From Loripinus fragilis (lineage: Eukaryota; Mollusca; Bivalvia; Lucinida; Lucinidae), in assembly GCA_964019695.1 (NCBI GenBank), contig OZ026524.1:30355664-30419663 (forward strand): a DNA stretch of 64,000 nucleotides, given 5' to 3'. Shown in pieces: positions 23,990-35,576 of the stretch. The notes below the pieces were generated by a model, which searched no databases, had not been told where the DNA came from, and saw nothing but the letters and a program-made list of their open reading frames with translations. The position numbers were made by a program, and so were the translations under genes. Position 1 is the first letter of the stretch. Each line of letters begins with the position of its first letter.

Positions 23990-24310
23990 ATAACTGGTAA
24001 AATTACAGGAATTTCAATTCAAAATCATTAATATTTATATTTGGTACAAAATTCTTCTTTTTTCAAAATTGAGAAGTTACATAATGATATATGCTCTTTT
24101 TGTAACAGAAAATCTAAAACAATTATACATGTCCTCTTTCTTTGCAATAAAGTAAAATAACTGGTTAGCTCTCCAGAACTTGTTGAGAATTCAAGCTAAT
24201 ATATAACTTCAATTAACAGAAATGGTTAGCTTTACATCAAACATTAGAAGAGACATAAAACTCCTGCTCAAGATAGTTGTATGGAGAAATTGAAATTGCA
24301 TGAAACTGTT
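23990..24310 (+). pseudogene. L1-like LINE 3' fragment
   Basis: The plus strand reads in pieces ILLFSKLRSY then CSFC-like, with TIIHVLFLCNKVK, the same layout as the tail of the element at 17270-17420. Several frameshifts. It is a short dead fragment inside TNF-B intron 1. Confidence 0.5.
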
Positions 24311-24434
24311 ATTGACAAATCACACAGAACAGGTCAGTTTAAGGGTTATTGGGTATGGTATTATGTTTCCTTATTTAACATAGAACAAATAATTTACTTG
24401 TCCGGTCCACTAGCGTAGGATCATATCTAATCAT

Positions 24435-24690
24435 ATTTCCATGAGCAAACAGAGCAGACCCAGATCAGGCAGCTCTTAGAGCTGCCTGGTCAGAGTCTGC
24501 GCTATTTGCAAAAGCGTTAAAAGGCGTCTCTAAGATGTAAATGGTTAAACAGTGGTCCCTCACCAGACGCCACCTGGTGTGGCGTCTAAGGGCGACGTCA
24601 GATTTTGATCCAAATGCGTAACAGTGAAGATCCAGGTAAAGGCCATATTGATCACGGTTTGCACTGTTTGCTAAGACAAAAGCACTGTTT
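24435..24690. mobile_element. Small palindromic elements (AAACAGTG type)
   Basis: GCAGACCCAGATCAGGCAGC at 24454 pairs with the inverse around 24480-24505, and a second unit at 24545-24675 has CAGACGCCACCTGG with its inverse, closed by CACTGTTTGC. Related short palindromes with CAAACAGTG ends are at 27837, 45560 and 49700. Confidence 0.5.
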
Positions 24691-25594
24691 ATGCACGTGT
24701 ATAAATATTTAAAGTTAAATATAAAACATATTATCACATATACAAATATTAGAATTATAGTCTTTATTTCAGTTTTCTCCACATCTAAAACAACATTTAT
24801 TCTATATCACAACATTTCCAGACGCATATGCTATTCGTCGTGTTTCTTTACATCATATATTATAAAATATTATAATTCCGAATAAGGAAAACGTTTTTAT
24901 GAATACTCATGTGAAAACTGGAATTATGTAAGCCCGTTATTAATTGTACATCCAAAACTAGTCAGTCTATGTTCCTATCCGTAATTAAAAATACGAAGAC
25001 TTTTTTAATTGTTTCTCTAGAAAGAAAGAATCCCTAAGGCCAGAAAAAATCTTCTTTAAAAAAAGATAAAAAAAATCTTATTCTTGATATAAATATTTGC
25101 TACGATACTCATTGGATGCGCTTTGGTGAGGCGTTTCCAATGAGTATCCACGGCATTTTTATAAGAAAGGTGGCGATCTCGTAGTTCTTTTTCTACAATT
25201 TTGAGTATTTTAGAAACTGTCCGTGTTAAGAATCGCCTGAAATGGGAACACTTTCTTAAGAAGAAACATTTAAAAAGAAATATATTAGATTCTAATCACT
25301 TTCACAATTTATTTCATGATACATATATGAACGACTTAAACAGTATATTGTAAATTGCGTCATTCAACTCTTAATCATATAGTTTCAGATCTAAAGTCCA
25401 CGCATTATCATTTTCCGAGAAAAATATAGATATAAAGGGATTGGTTTATTATAAAATAATGTAAACAAGCAAGGGGTTTTCCACATTTTGTTTCGCCTTA
25501 TTGAATACATCCATGCACGTAGACTATCTAGGTTTGTTTAAATCTACCATTTAACTTAGAGAGTTCCATGACTTGTAAAGCTGGGTCGGTATTG

Positions 25595-25665
25595 GACACG
25601 GGTAGCTCAGGCAGTTAGCGCGCCCGACTAGTGTGTTGAGGGCTGTGAGTTCGAGAGACAAAATA
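25595..25665 (+). repeat. tRNA-like head of a SINE
   Basis: GGGTAGCTCAGGCAGTTAGC resembles a tRNA D arm with box A, and GCTGTGAGTTCGAGAGA resembles box B. The acceptor stem is not complementary, so this is not a functional tRNA. A CCTG/CATG microsatellite follows. Confidence 0.5.
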
Positions 25666-25669
25666 TACC

Positions 25670-25775
25670 CCTGCCTGCCTGCCTGCCTGCATGCATGCAT
25701 GCCTGAGTGTCTGCTGGCCTGCCTGACATAAACCCGCCCGCCCACCTGTCCGTCTGTATGTCTGTCTATGAGGGT
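25670..25775. repeat. (CCTG)n and (GTCT)n simple repeats
   Basis: Tetranucleotide CCTG/CATG copies at 25675-25705 and GTCTGT repeats at 25748-25768. They create the odd short minus-strand frame here. Confidence 0.8.
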
Positions 25776-26085
25776 CTGGATGGGGTATAATGATAAGTGA
25801 ATAATGGCCTTATTTTATAATGAATAGTGAATAATGACCCAAAAAAATAATGAATAGTGAATAATGAGGGCCTTTGAAATAATGAATAATCCAATTTTTT
25901 TAATGAATTGAAGAAAAAATTAATGAATAGTGAATAATCCGATTTCTTTGCCACCTTTCTTACTTTTTTATGAATAATTGGTCTTATTTTAATAAATAAC
26001 ACAAAATTTTAATGATTTGAATAATGGGCTAAATGAAAAAAGTGAATACCAGACCCCTCCCCCCCCCCATCCAGACCCTCGTCTA
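25770..26085 (+). mobile_element. AT-rich MITE with GAGGGTCTGGATGGGG ends, copy 1
   Basis: Left end GAGGGTCTGGATGGGG, right end CCATCCAGACCCTC (26070-26082). The interior is made of AATGAATAGTGAATAATG variants. The element recurs in opposite orientation at 39126-39446. Confidence 0.8.
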
Positions 26086-26429
26086 TGCTGGCGATCCAAC
26101 TAATCATTTTCATCTAAAAGTCTGTTTGGCTGAGTCTAAATCAGAGTCCCAAACTCATCCATGGTCTCAACTGCGACCAGTTTTCCTATGTGGAAAGGGA
26201 TTATTCGAGGCATCACTGTATATCAGGAGTATACAACACGTGACGTGTCTTGTTCCTCCCCTAGAACTATCTAGATCATATTAGACGATAATGGGGCGCC
26301 AGTTTACGATTCGACCTATGAGACTGTGTCAGGTGATTGTCTTTATCAGTAGACATGGTTCCACAAGAGCCTCGGAAATAGAGAGACCTACCTTCTCCCT
26401 CCGGACTTCAAGAGTTGACCACCACAATT

Positions 26430-26669
26430 GGGCCACTTCGTGACAAAACCTGTCCTCGGGGTTTCGACAAAGTGAGATTCAAACCAGTCTTCCCAGCTAA
26501 AGGAACTAACTAGAAGGCCGAGATTTCGCTTTTAGCAAGTTTAGATATGATAGTTTTCAAAAAGCGAATAATAAAGGCGCTGATCAGACTGCGCAGATGC
26601 GCAGGCTGGTCCGTCTATGCCTTTGTTGTTCGCAAGCCCCCGAAGACAGGTTTTCTCGCGTCGAGGCCC
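26430..26669 (+). mobile_element. MITE family B, copy 1
   Basis: Ends GGGCCACTTCGTGACAAAAC with CTGTCCTCGGGG, and the inverse CCCCGAAGACAGGTTTTCTC with GCGTCGAGGCCC. The central hairpin GATCAGACTGCGC/ATGCGCAGGCTGGTC is shared with family A. About 240 bp, in TNF-B intron 1. Confidence 0.85.
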
Positions 26670-26967
26670 TGTCATCTCATCGAACATGTTGTCGTCGGCG
26701 GTACAGTGGCCAAAAAGGAGAAAGTCACTGAAGTAGACGCTCAAACGAGAGGCAGGGTAGATCCAAGATTTCTAGAAAGGGGGTTCAGATGTGTAATTTG
26801 GGGAAAGGTCGATTTCCTGATTTTACTCAATTTTTCTCAAATATACCCATGAAAATGATATTATCTGGTCTGAACACCCTCTGGATCCGCCACTGAGGGG
26901 TATGGGGTTTCAGATTGTGACAATTTGGAAAACTCACGGTATTTGCCTTTTTATTCAATGTTTACAG

Positions 26968-27076
26968 GTCTCAGATATGCCATTGCAACCAGAACTAGCC
27001 ACTCAGGTGAAAATAGGATATCCAACTCAGGTGAAAATAGGCGCTCAACTATCCCTGAATCATACTCTCTTACAAA
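26968..27076 (+). CDS. TNF-B exon 2, stalk region
   Basis: This 109-bp exon (36 codons plus one base) follows TTTACAG in phase 0 and ends before GTAAGT in phase 1. The C-terminal part KIGAQLSLNHTLLQ aligns with the exon 2 of both other paralogs. It is longer than theirs because a 24-bp unit is tandemly duplicated (27001-27017 and 27025-27041), repeating TQVKIG. It would form part of the extracellular stalk. NHT is a possible N-glycosylation site. Confidence 0.75.
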
Positions 27077-27364
27077 GTAAGTTCAGTAATACTTTCTCTT
27101 ATAAAACATGCGAGTAGTACAGGCAGCACTTTAGCCCCAAGCAAAACTGTCGCCATTCAAATAATCTTAAAGTTACTGCTGAAGAATGTTTGTACAATAT
27201 GATATTTCTTTTGAATTTTTGCCATGACATAAAACTCAAGAAACATGGTTATAATTAGACATTTTAATCAGTTGTAATTGATGCGTTGACTTTAAACAAA
27301 TAACAATGGGACAGTTACCATATTTTTCAAAATATTCAATGTATGCTATAACAAAAGTTTAGCG

Positions 27365-27467
27365 AGTATGATCAGGAAATGCCACATCCACAGACTGCAG
27401 ACCAACCAACTGCACCATCAGGAAGAGACAAAGACCACAGACAGCCACAACGCAAAGCAAATCTATC

Positions 27468-27470
<3 letters not shown>
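27365..27470 (-). repeat. Interspersed repeat family C, inverted fragment
   Basis: GTATGATCAGGAAATGCCAC is the inverse of the GGTATTTCCTGATCATAC end of family C at about 13870. A second inverted fragment lies at 28690-28775. Confidence 0.55.

Positions 27471-27511
<41 letters not shown>
27471..27511. repeat. (CT)n microsatellite in TNF-B intron 2
   Basis: About 20 CT dinucleotides. They create the poly-Ser-Leu and Arg-Glu short frames on the two strands. Confidence 0.95.
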
Positions 27512-27514
<3 letters not shown>

Positions 27515-28223
27515 AAACGATTATTAAATTACTTTTTGTGGATATAGGTATCAGCATATGCTATTTTGAGCATTATTGCAAAGGCGAGAAGCAGAGAATT
27601 AGATTCACAGTATCCTCAGAGCTGCCACTGTCCACATAATTATGCATGGATGAGATGAGGGCCTAAACTAATATAAAGGGCCTCTGGTCCTACTGAATAG
27701 TTGTCCATACAAGGTTAACCAATTTAAGTCCTGAGAGCCTAACCTATTAGTAAGTAGGACGAGCTCATTTCAAATTTTAGGGGTGTTCGTTGGTATTTTT
27801 CATATTTATAAAACTTTAATACAACATGCTGTAAGCAAACAGTGAAGATCCTAATCAGACACTGCATTATGCAGTATATGAGCTGGGTATACACGGTTAA
27901 ATAAAAAGACGATTGGCTTATATGGCTTAAAGAATGGCCACCACATTATCTCATGGGCTGTCTCATTTTTTTTAATGAATCACATTTGTTATTTATATAC
28001 TATAAATAACAAACATACTATAAATAACAAACACCAATGCTGTTTGCTGCTTAAAACAGTCAATTAGATGTCAGCTAGCGTTTATAACGTAGCAAATTGG
28101 GTTTACGGATGAGTTTTTCATTTTTGACCCCTTCCTCTCAATAAAGCTGTTTTTCTTGTTGACTGAATAAAAAACATTCCCAGCTCAACATATCTAATTT
28201 CTTGTTATATTTATATTCCATAG

Positions 28224-28633
28224 GAAATTCAGGACGGCTCGTTTGGTCTCATCATGGTTCTTCAGACTTCTTGAATGGTGTACATCATGTGACATATTTC
28301 TTTAACAATCATTCATTTGACTGTCTGAAAACAGTCAAAACTGGTCGTTATTTCATAACTCTTCAAGTGACACTATTTTACAGCAGTGATAAGCCACCAA
28401 CTTTGATTAACAGCTATGTAACACTGACGAGGTTCAGAAATAACAATGTGTTGGTTGTTGCTATGAAACACCACGTGATCCCTAGCAATAGTGTAAAACA
28501 GCCAATTAGTGTAGTGATAAGTGTTCCACTTTATCATGGAGACTGTTTATGCGCCACCACGTCACATCCAGAATTGATTTACTTAAGTAGTGTAGACTCG
28601 TTCTTTGGTCTCATTATGTTGTCAGTACTTTAG
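28224..28633 (+). CDS. TNF-B exon 3, TNF homology domain
   Basis: The exon encodes 135 residues after the codon split by the phase-1 intron; TAG at 28631-28633. It contains LVWSHHGSSDFLNGVHHVTY, TGRYFITLQVTLFY (G-x-Y ... Q-V strand), an aromatic strand YVTLTRFR, HGDCLCATTSHPELIYLS and FFGLIML near the C terminus. The domain is collinear with TNF-A and TNF-C but more diverged: it has two extra cysteines in GDCLC, and FFGLI replaces FFGII. Expected role: trimeric receptor ligand at the cell surface or shed. No frameshift or internal stop is seen. Which vertebrate subfamily it belongs to cannot be said. Confidence 0.83.
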
Positions 28634-29359
28634 ATGAACAAATCGTAAGAAACCCAGGATTTATACCAGGTTTATACTAAAAAAAAGTAAGTAAGTGTGA
28701 CCTGGAAATGCCGCATCCACAGATTGCAGAGGAAGAGACACACAACACAAGCAACCACAACTCAATTAAAGTAAAGTAACCAGCATTGTTATACTATTTA
28801 GTAATCGTAAGATTCAACAGTGAACAAGAATGGTGTTGACTATACTGTTTATAGGCCCAATAGAAAAAATCACCATTGGTCTCTACCAGATGTGTTTACA
28901 AAGATTTACTAGATAGTGCTGTCAGTTTTAAACATAATTGGCATAAAGAATATGTCCTGGGAAAGTGCACCATTAGAAAAATCCTGTCTGTATGAATTAT
29001 CTACATTGTATCATTATTTACCTCGGTACCATGGGAAACCAGGCTAAATACTAAAAAATCACAAAATTGAATGTTCTCCCGTTATCAAAAAATACAAATA
29101 ACTACAGATGTACCACGACCTCTGACCAATGACCTTTGGGTCTTTACATTTCAAACGATTTATGTAGAATGGGTAAAATGAGCCAGTCCGGCTGGAACAT
29201 ATGTGTATGTAGAAGCTTTTATAGTAAATATAAATAAATGCTGGAAACCCATTTTGCTAGAACAACATATGAATATTGTAAATAGAGTCACGCTTCAAAG
29301 CTTTTGGTTTATCTGTAATAGCCAAAACACCATTAATGCAGAATATCCTGACAACTAGT

Positions 29360-29445
29360 CTATAAAGCTGTCTAGGCTGGTCTGGACCTTACTTTATCAC
29401 AAGCCCCGAAAACAGGTTTTTTCGCATCAAAGTCCATTATACCTC
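29360..29445 (+). mobile_element. MITE family B, right-end fragment
   Basis: AGCCCCGAAAACAGGTTTTT with TCGCATCAAAG matches the right terminus of family B, preceded by GGCTGGTCTGG. The left part is missing. Confidence 0.55.
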
Positions 29446-29449
29446 TGAT

Positions 29450-31665
29450 GAGCCATAACATGACATAATGCTTTAGTTCAAATGCGGATATTCCCAACCA
29501 AGATCAGTCCACGACTTCATGCAGGGCTGATTGGGGGTATGCTAGTCGGTAGATGTTCAAAAAGGGATGATCACCCATGCCGCTATAAATTTCGTTTTGG
29601 GGTAATCTAATTTTTCACTTGAAGAATTGGTCTATTTCAACTTTAAGCAATGTATTCAGTCTGTGATACGTAAATCTGCCTTCTGTTTGCTTTAATTTTG
29701 GATTATGTACTTTCCGTTTGTAATAATTTCAATGCATTTTGTTATAATCTATTTTAATTTTGTAGGTTAATCTACTTTCAACTTGCAATAATTCACTTTC
29801 AATTTCCAAAACAATGCTTTTTCTGTTCTGCGATAAATCTCTTATTTTACTTTGTTGGTCATTAGCGTGGATCCTAAAACACAGTTACCAATGTGCGTAC
29901 TGAAAATACACATTTAAGGAAAATCCCCTTATTTTGAATGGTTGTTTTCCATACAATAAGGGATTTCTCTTAAATGAAAGGATATGCTTCATTTGGGAGC
30001 GAATAGTTATCCTTAAGAGAAATTTCCATTTTGAAAAAGGTCGTAATTGATGAGAATTACCACTTGATTTAGTTTGATTTGATGTGCGTAATTTTATTAG
30101 TATTCTGGCAGTGCAATTGTTTGCAGTTGTGCGATTTATTAAGATGTTATATGGTGGACATTAAGGACTGCATTTTTCAGTTCTTGTCGCAATATATGTT
30201 GACGCAGTGGACACAACGCTAAAGAAAAAATAAACACACACTGGTTTAGTGTTGAATTAACTTTATGCTGTTATGTTGCAAAAATGTCTTAATTGATATT
30301 TTATATTGCTATGATAACATCACTTCTACATCTCGAGTAGGGGGATTCTGATTTTAAGACAATGTAAACCCGTACTCTTGTTTGGGAAAATAAAAAGTAT
30401 ACGTTTCATTTTCCTTTGATAAAGATATTTTATTGTATAGGTCATAATTTTAGTATATGATATAGTCACAAATGTCAAAAGATTAAAAAATATGTGACAA
30501 AAGATCTTGATGATATCACCTGGTATCTATACACTTACAGGGGTATGTTGGAGGGGGTTCTCTGATTTTATCTTTGGTTATAGGCTAGGCCCGACAATCT
30601 ACTTCGTATAATAAAGTATATGGTCGTCTGAGGGTAGCCCCACAAAATACCAATTTAGCAACAGTTGTGGTTGAGGTTGTGACGTGTACTAGAGTGGATT
30701 TCATTATCCCAGAACATGAATTTAGAAATGCTCCATCCAACAGCGCAAAAAATAGTCCAGTTTAGAAACGACTCCAAAATATGCCCACTAAACCACAAAA
30801 AACAACATTTTGATACCCTTTTTTAAGACGTTGCTTTAGATGAATGACGTCATTGACGATGAACATTCATTTAAATGCGTATGGAGAATGACTCCTACAA
30901 CAGTTAAAAAAATAGAACTCAAATAACTGTTATCTTATGACTTCGCGTCTTGGTGTAATATTATGCAATTTCGAATTTTGTTGAGGTTGACATGGAGCGT
31001 TCTTGAACAGTTGACTTCAAATTGACCGACGGAAGTGGAGGTTATATGATTAAGTTTACTGTTCAAAAACACGTTCATGCCTACCAAAACATGAGTCAAC
31101 AATTGTTTTATTTGTAAAAATGATATTTTATGCTTTTCTGTCATTTTGGACATTTGAAATTATTGACGGTACAGCTCGATCATGCAAACTACTCAACGTT
31201 CTGACGTCACTTCCTGTAAGCTATGCAATATTACTTTAATTGTCGCAGACAGGAAGCACTCTAGCACGTACTTACCTATCGCCTTTCACTCTGTGCACAC
31301 TGAAATTGAACCGCCATTCACCCGCCATTCTTATTAAAATATTTTTTGCGTTCACTGCTTGCATGAATCAGGAATTTACATCCAGCAAATATTGATTAAT
31401 ACAGAAATGGTAAACTTTCAAAATTTGACTTTTTGCGATTTTTAACAACAAATTCTGTCACTACAGGAGCGCGAGAATTGAACGGGACTAGCGTGATATC
31501 GCCCCATAATCCAAAGCGCGAAATTCGAGAGATCTAGATGAGGTATCGTCAGGTCTCGCAAGAATGATATTATTTTATGCTGTGTGGTTTGTAACGTCAC
31601 TTCCGGTCATCCATGCGACATGAGTTATATCAGCGGCATTCAAAGGGCATCTGTGCCAATCAGAA
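29450..31665. other. No gene recognised
   Basis: Intergenic DNA with a few short inverted motifs, for example AAGGAAAATCCCCTTATT near 29918 with an inverse near 29957. The 72-codon minus frame 31153-30935 has no recognisable feature. Confidence 0.5.
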
Positions 31666-31669
31666 GATG

Positions 31670-31778
31670 TTGTTGTTGTGTTTGTGTTTAACGTCCCACC
31701 AACAGCTAAGGTCATATGGAGACGGAGCCAAGGCTTAAAGTCTCATCCGACAGACTGGTGAAGCTAGGAATAATCAGA
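31670..31778 (-). mobile_element. tRNA-derived SINE family S2, tail fragment
   Basis: GTTTAACGTCCCACCAACAG and GACGGAG then AGACTGGTGAAGC are the inverse of the tail of the full copy at 59663-59822 (CACCAGTCTGTCGG ... GTTGGTGGGACGTTAAACAC). The tRNA-like head is missing. Confidence 0.65.
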
Positions 31779-32169
31779 AGATGATTTTTATAGATTGTCA
31801 TAAAACACCATGTTCTAGCTAGTGATTTACATATTTGGTAACATTATGAAATGGCGTCCATAATAACGTTGCCAATATTTAGCAAAATCTTGACATTTTA
31901 GGCAAAATGAAATGCGACCAAAAATAATTTCTGGGTCATATGATAAGAAGAATCTAACATTTGCGTTCCTGTTTAATTGAATTTATTTAACTCGTAGCAA
32001 AAAAAGCGATACAATGCTTGGTAAAGCCTAGCATTTTACCCCTTTCTTCTAATCGTTTAACAAATTCAATAACACACGAAAACTCATGTGAGAACCTCTA
32101 TAACATTTCTGCAAATATTCATAGATATATAATAAGGGCCTCATCTTCAGGCTTGGCAATCAGGAATAC

Positions 32170-32316
32170 AAGAATCTATTATGAGTGTGAGGGTAGGGTA
32201 GAAAAATCCGTCCGAATGATCGCAGCTTGGCATCACGAGGCTTGCTGAGTGATGACAAATGGTGATCCCCGAGGTATGGTTTTTTTCTATCCAACCCTCC
32301 AACTCATAATAGATTA
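32170..32316. repeat. Constant-apex hairpin, arm type E, copy 1
   Basis: AGAATCTATTATGAGTGTGA at the left pairs with CTCATAATAGATT at the right. Inner arms GGCATCA and TGATGAC flank the apex CGAGGCTTGCTGAG (32236-32249). Confidence 0.75.
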
Positions 32317-32449
32317 TTTTTTCTTGCTTATCACTGTTTTTATTTATTTATTTTAAAATAAGCTTCAAGAAGTACCTGAATACGCATAGATGCAATTTCA
32401 CATGATGACGTTAATTGACGCCATAGGTAAGATAGTATGGGTAAGATAA

Positions 32450-33960
32450 GATTTTCTATCCCAGGGTAAAATCTCAGATATCATTAATCAGTGTGCAAGA
32501 ATATAACTGAGTGCCAATGTAGGATAGAGATATCTCACCTGAGGGATGGGATTTGAACCAGGAAGGAGACTTGCTGAGTCCCTGGTTAAATTCCGACCCC
32601 AGGGTGAGATTTCTCTTTCTCACATACCAACACATACAAGATCGAGTTATCCCGATGTTAGTGCGCTGTCGGAAAAATCTGTCCCACATTGCTACCCATA
32701 TGAGATAAGCGTAACTAATACGAGATAAGCCGCACGCAGCCGGTTACTTATGCGAGATAACCCACAGGCGACATTTTTGGTGCATGACTGTATTCCTTCG
32801 AAAACGAAAGTTGAATTGTTGTAAGTCAGGAAAAATGTCAATGTTGAAATTTCAGGAATTTAAGTCGGCCTTCAACTTGGTATAAAGTAAAACGTAAAAC
32901 ATTCATTCTTGCATGGGAATTCGTTAAGTGAAGCTGTTTGAAGCCACAGAATCCATGTTCAAATCATAAGATTCACATGCAGTTTGATCATGGCTTTTAC
33001 TTAAAAAAGTCTAAACTGGGCCCTAATTTGCATGCATGACGTTTTACTGGAAAGCCTTGCAGCCGTGACTGATCATTTTGCCAATGATTTCGTTCGCGAA
33101 AAAGTTGCACGCGTATATATTATGACGTTGTGGCGACGTAATGACGTTCGAAAGATAAAGATAAAGACGCCGTATTTAACGTCGCTTATAATGTAACTGA
33201 CAGCATTAGCTCATGAGCTATTCTGCGACATAACAATTATATCTTAAACAGATACTTACCTGTCTTTAACTCCTTAGCACAACCCCTTATATGCGAGCGT
33301 CAGCAAGGGAGCTGCTAGTACCATTTTTTACACCTTTTGTATGGTGCGGCCGCGGGATTCGAACCCACGACCTCCAGCTCCGAAAGCGGACGCTCTACCA
33401 ACTGAGCTATCGAGGCTGACGCCATTTTGTTTTGAGAAATCAAGTGTAAGAAAATGGATATTTAATGTTTAAGCGACGTTTTCAGCACGGTGTTAGCTGA
33501 AATCAGGTAAAATATGCAAGAATAAAGATCACACATGTTTTTTTTTCATTGCATTAGCACTTGCCCGGTCCCTCGGAAGATGTTTGAACACTCGGCCTGA
33601 CGGCCTTGTGTTCAAACAACTTCCTCGGGACCCGGCAAATGTAAATGCATGAAAAAACATGTGTGATCCCTATATTCAATGCTTTGAACATGCTGAGTGC
33701 ATTGCGATTGACATATTTGACGTGTTGGGCAATGAGTAAGTGATTCTGAATGCACCGGGATGGGGAGCCTTGACAATGTAAAAAAGAAAGACATTTTCCT
33801 CAACAAAATTACTTACTCGAGTTACTGTGGCTGATAAGCTAGTTCTTGTAAATCCATTTTAATGAAATAACCATTTGTTTATTGTTTATTTGCGCTGTTA
33901 ATTCGCCGTTTCAAGTTGATTTGTACAGCGTTTTATTTGGTGATGGCATTATCTTTCAGT
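32450..33960 (-). repeat. Inverted-repeat arm R1, interrupted
   Basis: 32612-32900 (CTCACATACCAACACATACA, ATACGAGATAAGC, CATGACTGTATTCCTTCGAA) and 33660-33960 (TTCAATGCTTTGAACATGCT, GATGGGGAGCCTTGAC, TTACTTACTCGAGTTACTGT) are the inverse of 34320-34960 and correspond to 37338-37920. The middle (about 32900-33650) is unrelated sequence including a tRNA-like element. A variant constant-apex hairpin (apex 32565-32578) sits at its left end. Confidence 0.7.
33342..33415 (-). repeat. tRNA-like sequence, Arg(UCG)-type anticodon, SINE head or tRNA pseudogene
   Basis: On the minus strand it reads a D arm with GATAGCTCAGTTGGTAGAGC (box A), an anticodon loop TTTCGGA with TCG, and a T arm GTGGGTTCGAATCCCGC (box B). 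The anticodon stem has a bulge (TCCGC against GCTGGA), and the 5' CCTCGAT cannot pair with the 3' GGCCGCA. It is therefore probably a SINE head rather than a working tRNA. Confidence 0.55.
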
Positions 33961-34958
33961 GACGTCAATTAGTGACTCTTAACTTTGCTAAGAGTCATTG
34001 AGTTACTTAGGCGCAATATTTTGGTTCTTTGTATACCCTTTCTTGGAAAAAAGTAATATTTTGCTCTGCCCATGTATGAAAGCTGCCACGGTGTCATGTA
34101 AGATAAATAGAAACCATCATTGGTGTCCAGTGGGAACAGAAAAATCCCAACCCGAGGGCCAACCCTTCCAGTGGGAAACGAGGCTTGCCGAGTTTCCCAC
34201 TGAACGATGGACCCGAGGGTTGGGATTTTTCTGGAACCACTGGACACCAATATTCGATTTTTTTCTCATATACCAATTCTAAATTTAGCGACCGTACAGT
34301 AAAGTATAATATCTCTTGTTGACGTCGCCGAGGTCGGTGTTTACAGTCAATGATGCGCGCATGCTTTACAAATCAACTTGAAACAGCGAAAACACAGCGA
34401 ATTCAACAATGAAAAATGTTTATTTCATCAAAATGGATTTACAAGAACTAGCTCTTTAGCCACAGTAACTCGAGTAAATAATTTTGTTGAGGAAAATGTG
34501 CTTCTTTTTTACATTGTCAAGGCTCCCCATCCCGGTGCATTCAGTCACTCATTGCCCAACACGTCAAATATGTCAATCACAATGCACTCAGCATGTTCAA
34601 AGCATTGAATAAACGTTAACGTGTTACTCTATACCACGTTGAAGGCCAAATTAACTTGCTGAAATTTCAACATTGACATTTTTCCTGACTGTCAGCAATT
34701 CAACTTTCTTTAATGAAGGAATACAGTCAAGCGCCAAAATGTTGTGTGTGGGTTATCTCACATTAGTAACCGGCTGCGTGTGGCTTATCTCGTATTAGTT
34801 ATCCTTATCTCACATGGGTAGTGATGTGGCACAAATTTTTCCTACAGCGAGCTAACATAGGGATCACTTGATCTTGTATGCGTTGACCAGTATGTGAGAA
34901 AGAAATTTCTTACATGAGCTGACAGCCTATCTTAGATTGGCAAAGGTAGGAGAATATA
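33960..34958 (+). repeat. Inverted-repeat arm L1
   Basis: Direct copy of 36225-37245: TAGGCGCAATAT, TGTAAGATAAATAG, the G-type hairpin, TGACGTC, CAACTTGAAACAGCGAA, TTTCATCAAAATGGA, CAAGGCTCCCC, CAATGCACTCAGCATGTTCA and TTATCTCACATTAG in the same order. Together with R1 it forms an imperfect long inverted repeat. Confidence 0.8.
34108..34260. repeat. Constant-apex hairpin, arm type G, copy 1
   Basis: Arms TCCCAACCCGAGGG ... CCAGTGGGAAA and TTTCCCACTG ... CCCGAGGGTTGGGA flank the apex CGAGGCTTGCCGAG at 34179-34192. The outer ends read TAGAAACCATCATTGGTG and CACCAATATTCGATTTTTT. Confidence 0.85.
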
Positions 34959-35576
34959 AGAATCTATCATGAGAGTGAGGGTAGGACAGAAAAATCCAGG
35001 GGTAACAACCTACGTCATAGCATTGATGTTGCAAACACGTAGTATGGCGCCATCTTTGATTTACACGGTAAGTTTTTCCCTTCGTAAAATTATACAAATA
35101 AGTGCCTGTCAAAACTAAGCAGTGCAGGCGGTGCCTAACATTCCACTTGGACCAAACATATATTGATCATGCCCAGAAATGCCGTTGCCTTTGCACAAAT
35201 ATCGAAGCGGGAGACACGAGGATAATTTTAGCAGTCACCTGCTTCGATATTTGTGGGTGAATGATTATAAAGGCAACGGCATTTCTCGGCGTGACCATTA
35301 TATTTTCTTTTCAAGTGTAATGTTAGGCAACGCCTGCACTGCTTAGTTTTGACAGACACTAATTTGTATAAATTTACGAAGAGAACAACTTACCATATAA
35401 TTAAAAGCTGGCGTCATACTACGTGTTTACAACATCCATGTTATGACGTAGGTTGTTACCCCTGAAATCTGCCCCGAGGTTGGCCTTTTGGCATCACGAG
35501 GCTTGCCGAGTGATGACAAACGGTGATCCTGAGGGACGGATTTTTCTACCGTACCCTCACACGAATAATGGATTCT
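34959..35576. repeat. Constant-apex hairpin, arm type E, copy 2, with a 465-bp insertion
   Basis: AGAATCTATCATGAGAGTGA with GGGTAGGACAGAAAAATCC at the left, and GATTTTTCTACCGTACCCTC with AATAATGGATTCTTTTT at the right. The apex CGAGGCTTGCCGAG is at 35497-35510. The left arm is broken by the palindrome at 35000-35464. Confidence 0.75.
35000..35464. mobile_element. Palindromic foldback element, 465 bp
   Basis: GGGGTAACAACCTACGTCAT at the left is the inverse of the ATGACGTAGGTTGTTACCCC end. Matching continues inward (TTTGACAG, AAGCAGTGCAGGCG, AATGCCGTTGCCTTT, ATATCGAAGC) to a centre near 35225. No coding frame. Confidence 0.8.

Larger units (their letters stand above)
21490..28633 (+). other. 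TNF-B gene model (three exons)
   Basis: Complete TNF-superfamily ligand gene. Coding exons 21910-22131, 26968-27076 and 28224-28633 join to 246 residues: 74 from exon 1, 36 from exon 2, one split codon and 135 from exon 3. Intron 1 (4.84 kb) is phase 0 with donor GTCAGT. Intron 2 (1.15 kb) is phase 1 with donor GTAAGT. Length, type II topology and C-terminal TNF domain all fit the family. The TATA box at 21461 and a leader with short upstream frames precede it. The gene converges on TNF-C. No clear AATAAA close to the stop is visible; the nearest good one is near 29230. Confidence 0.78.
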
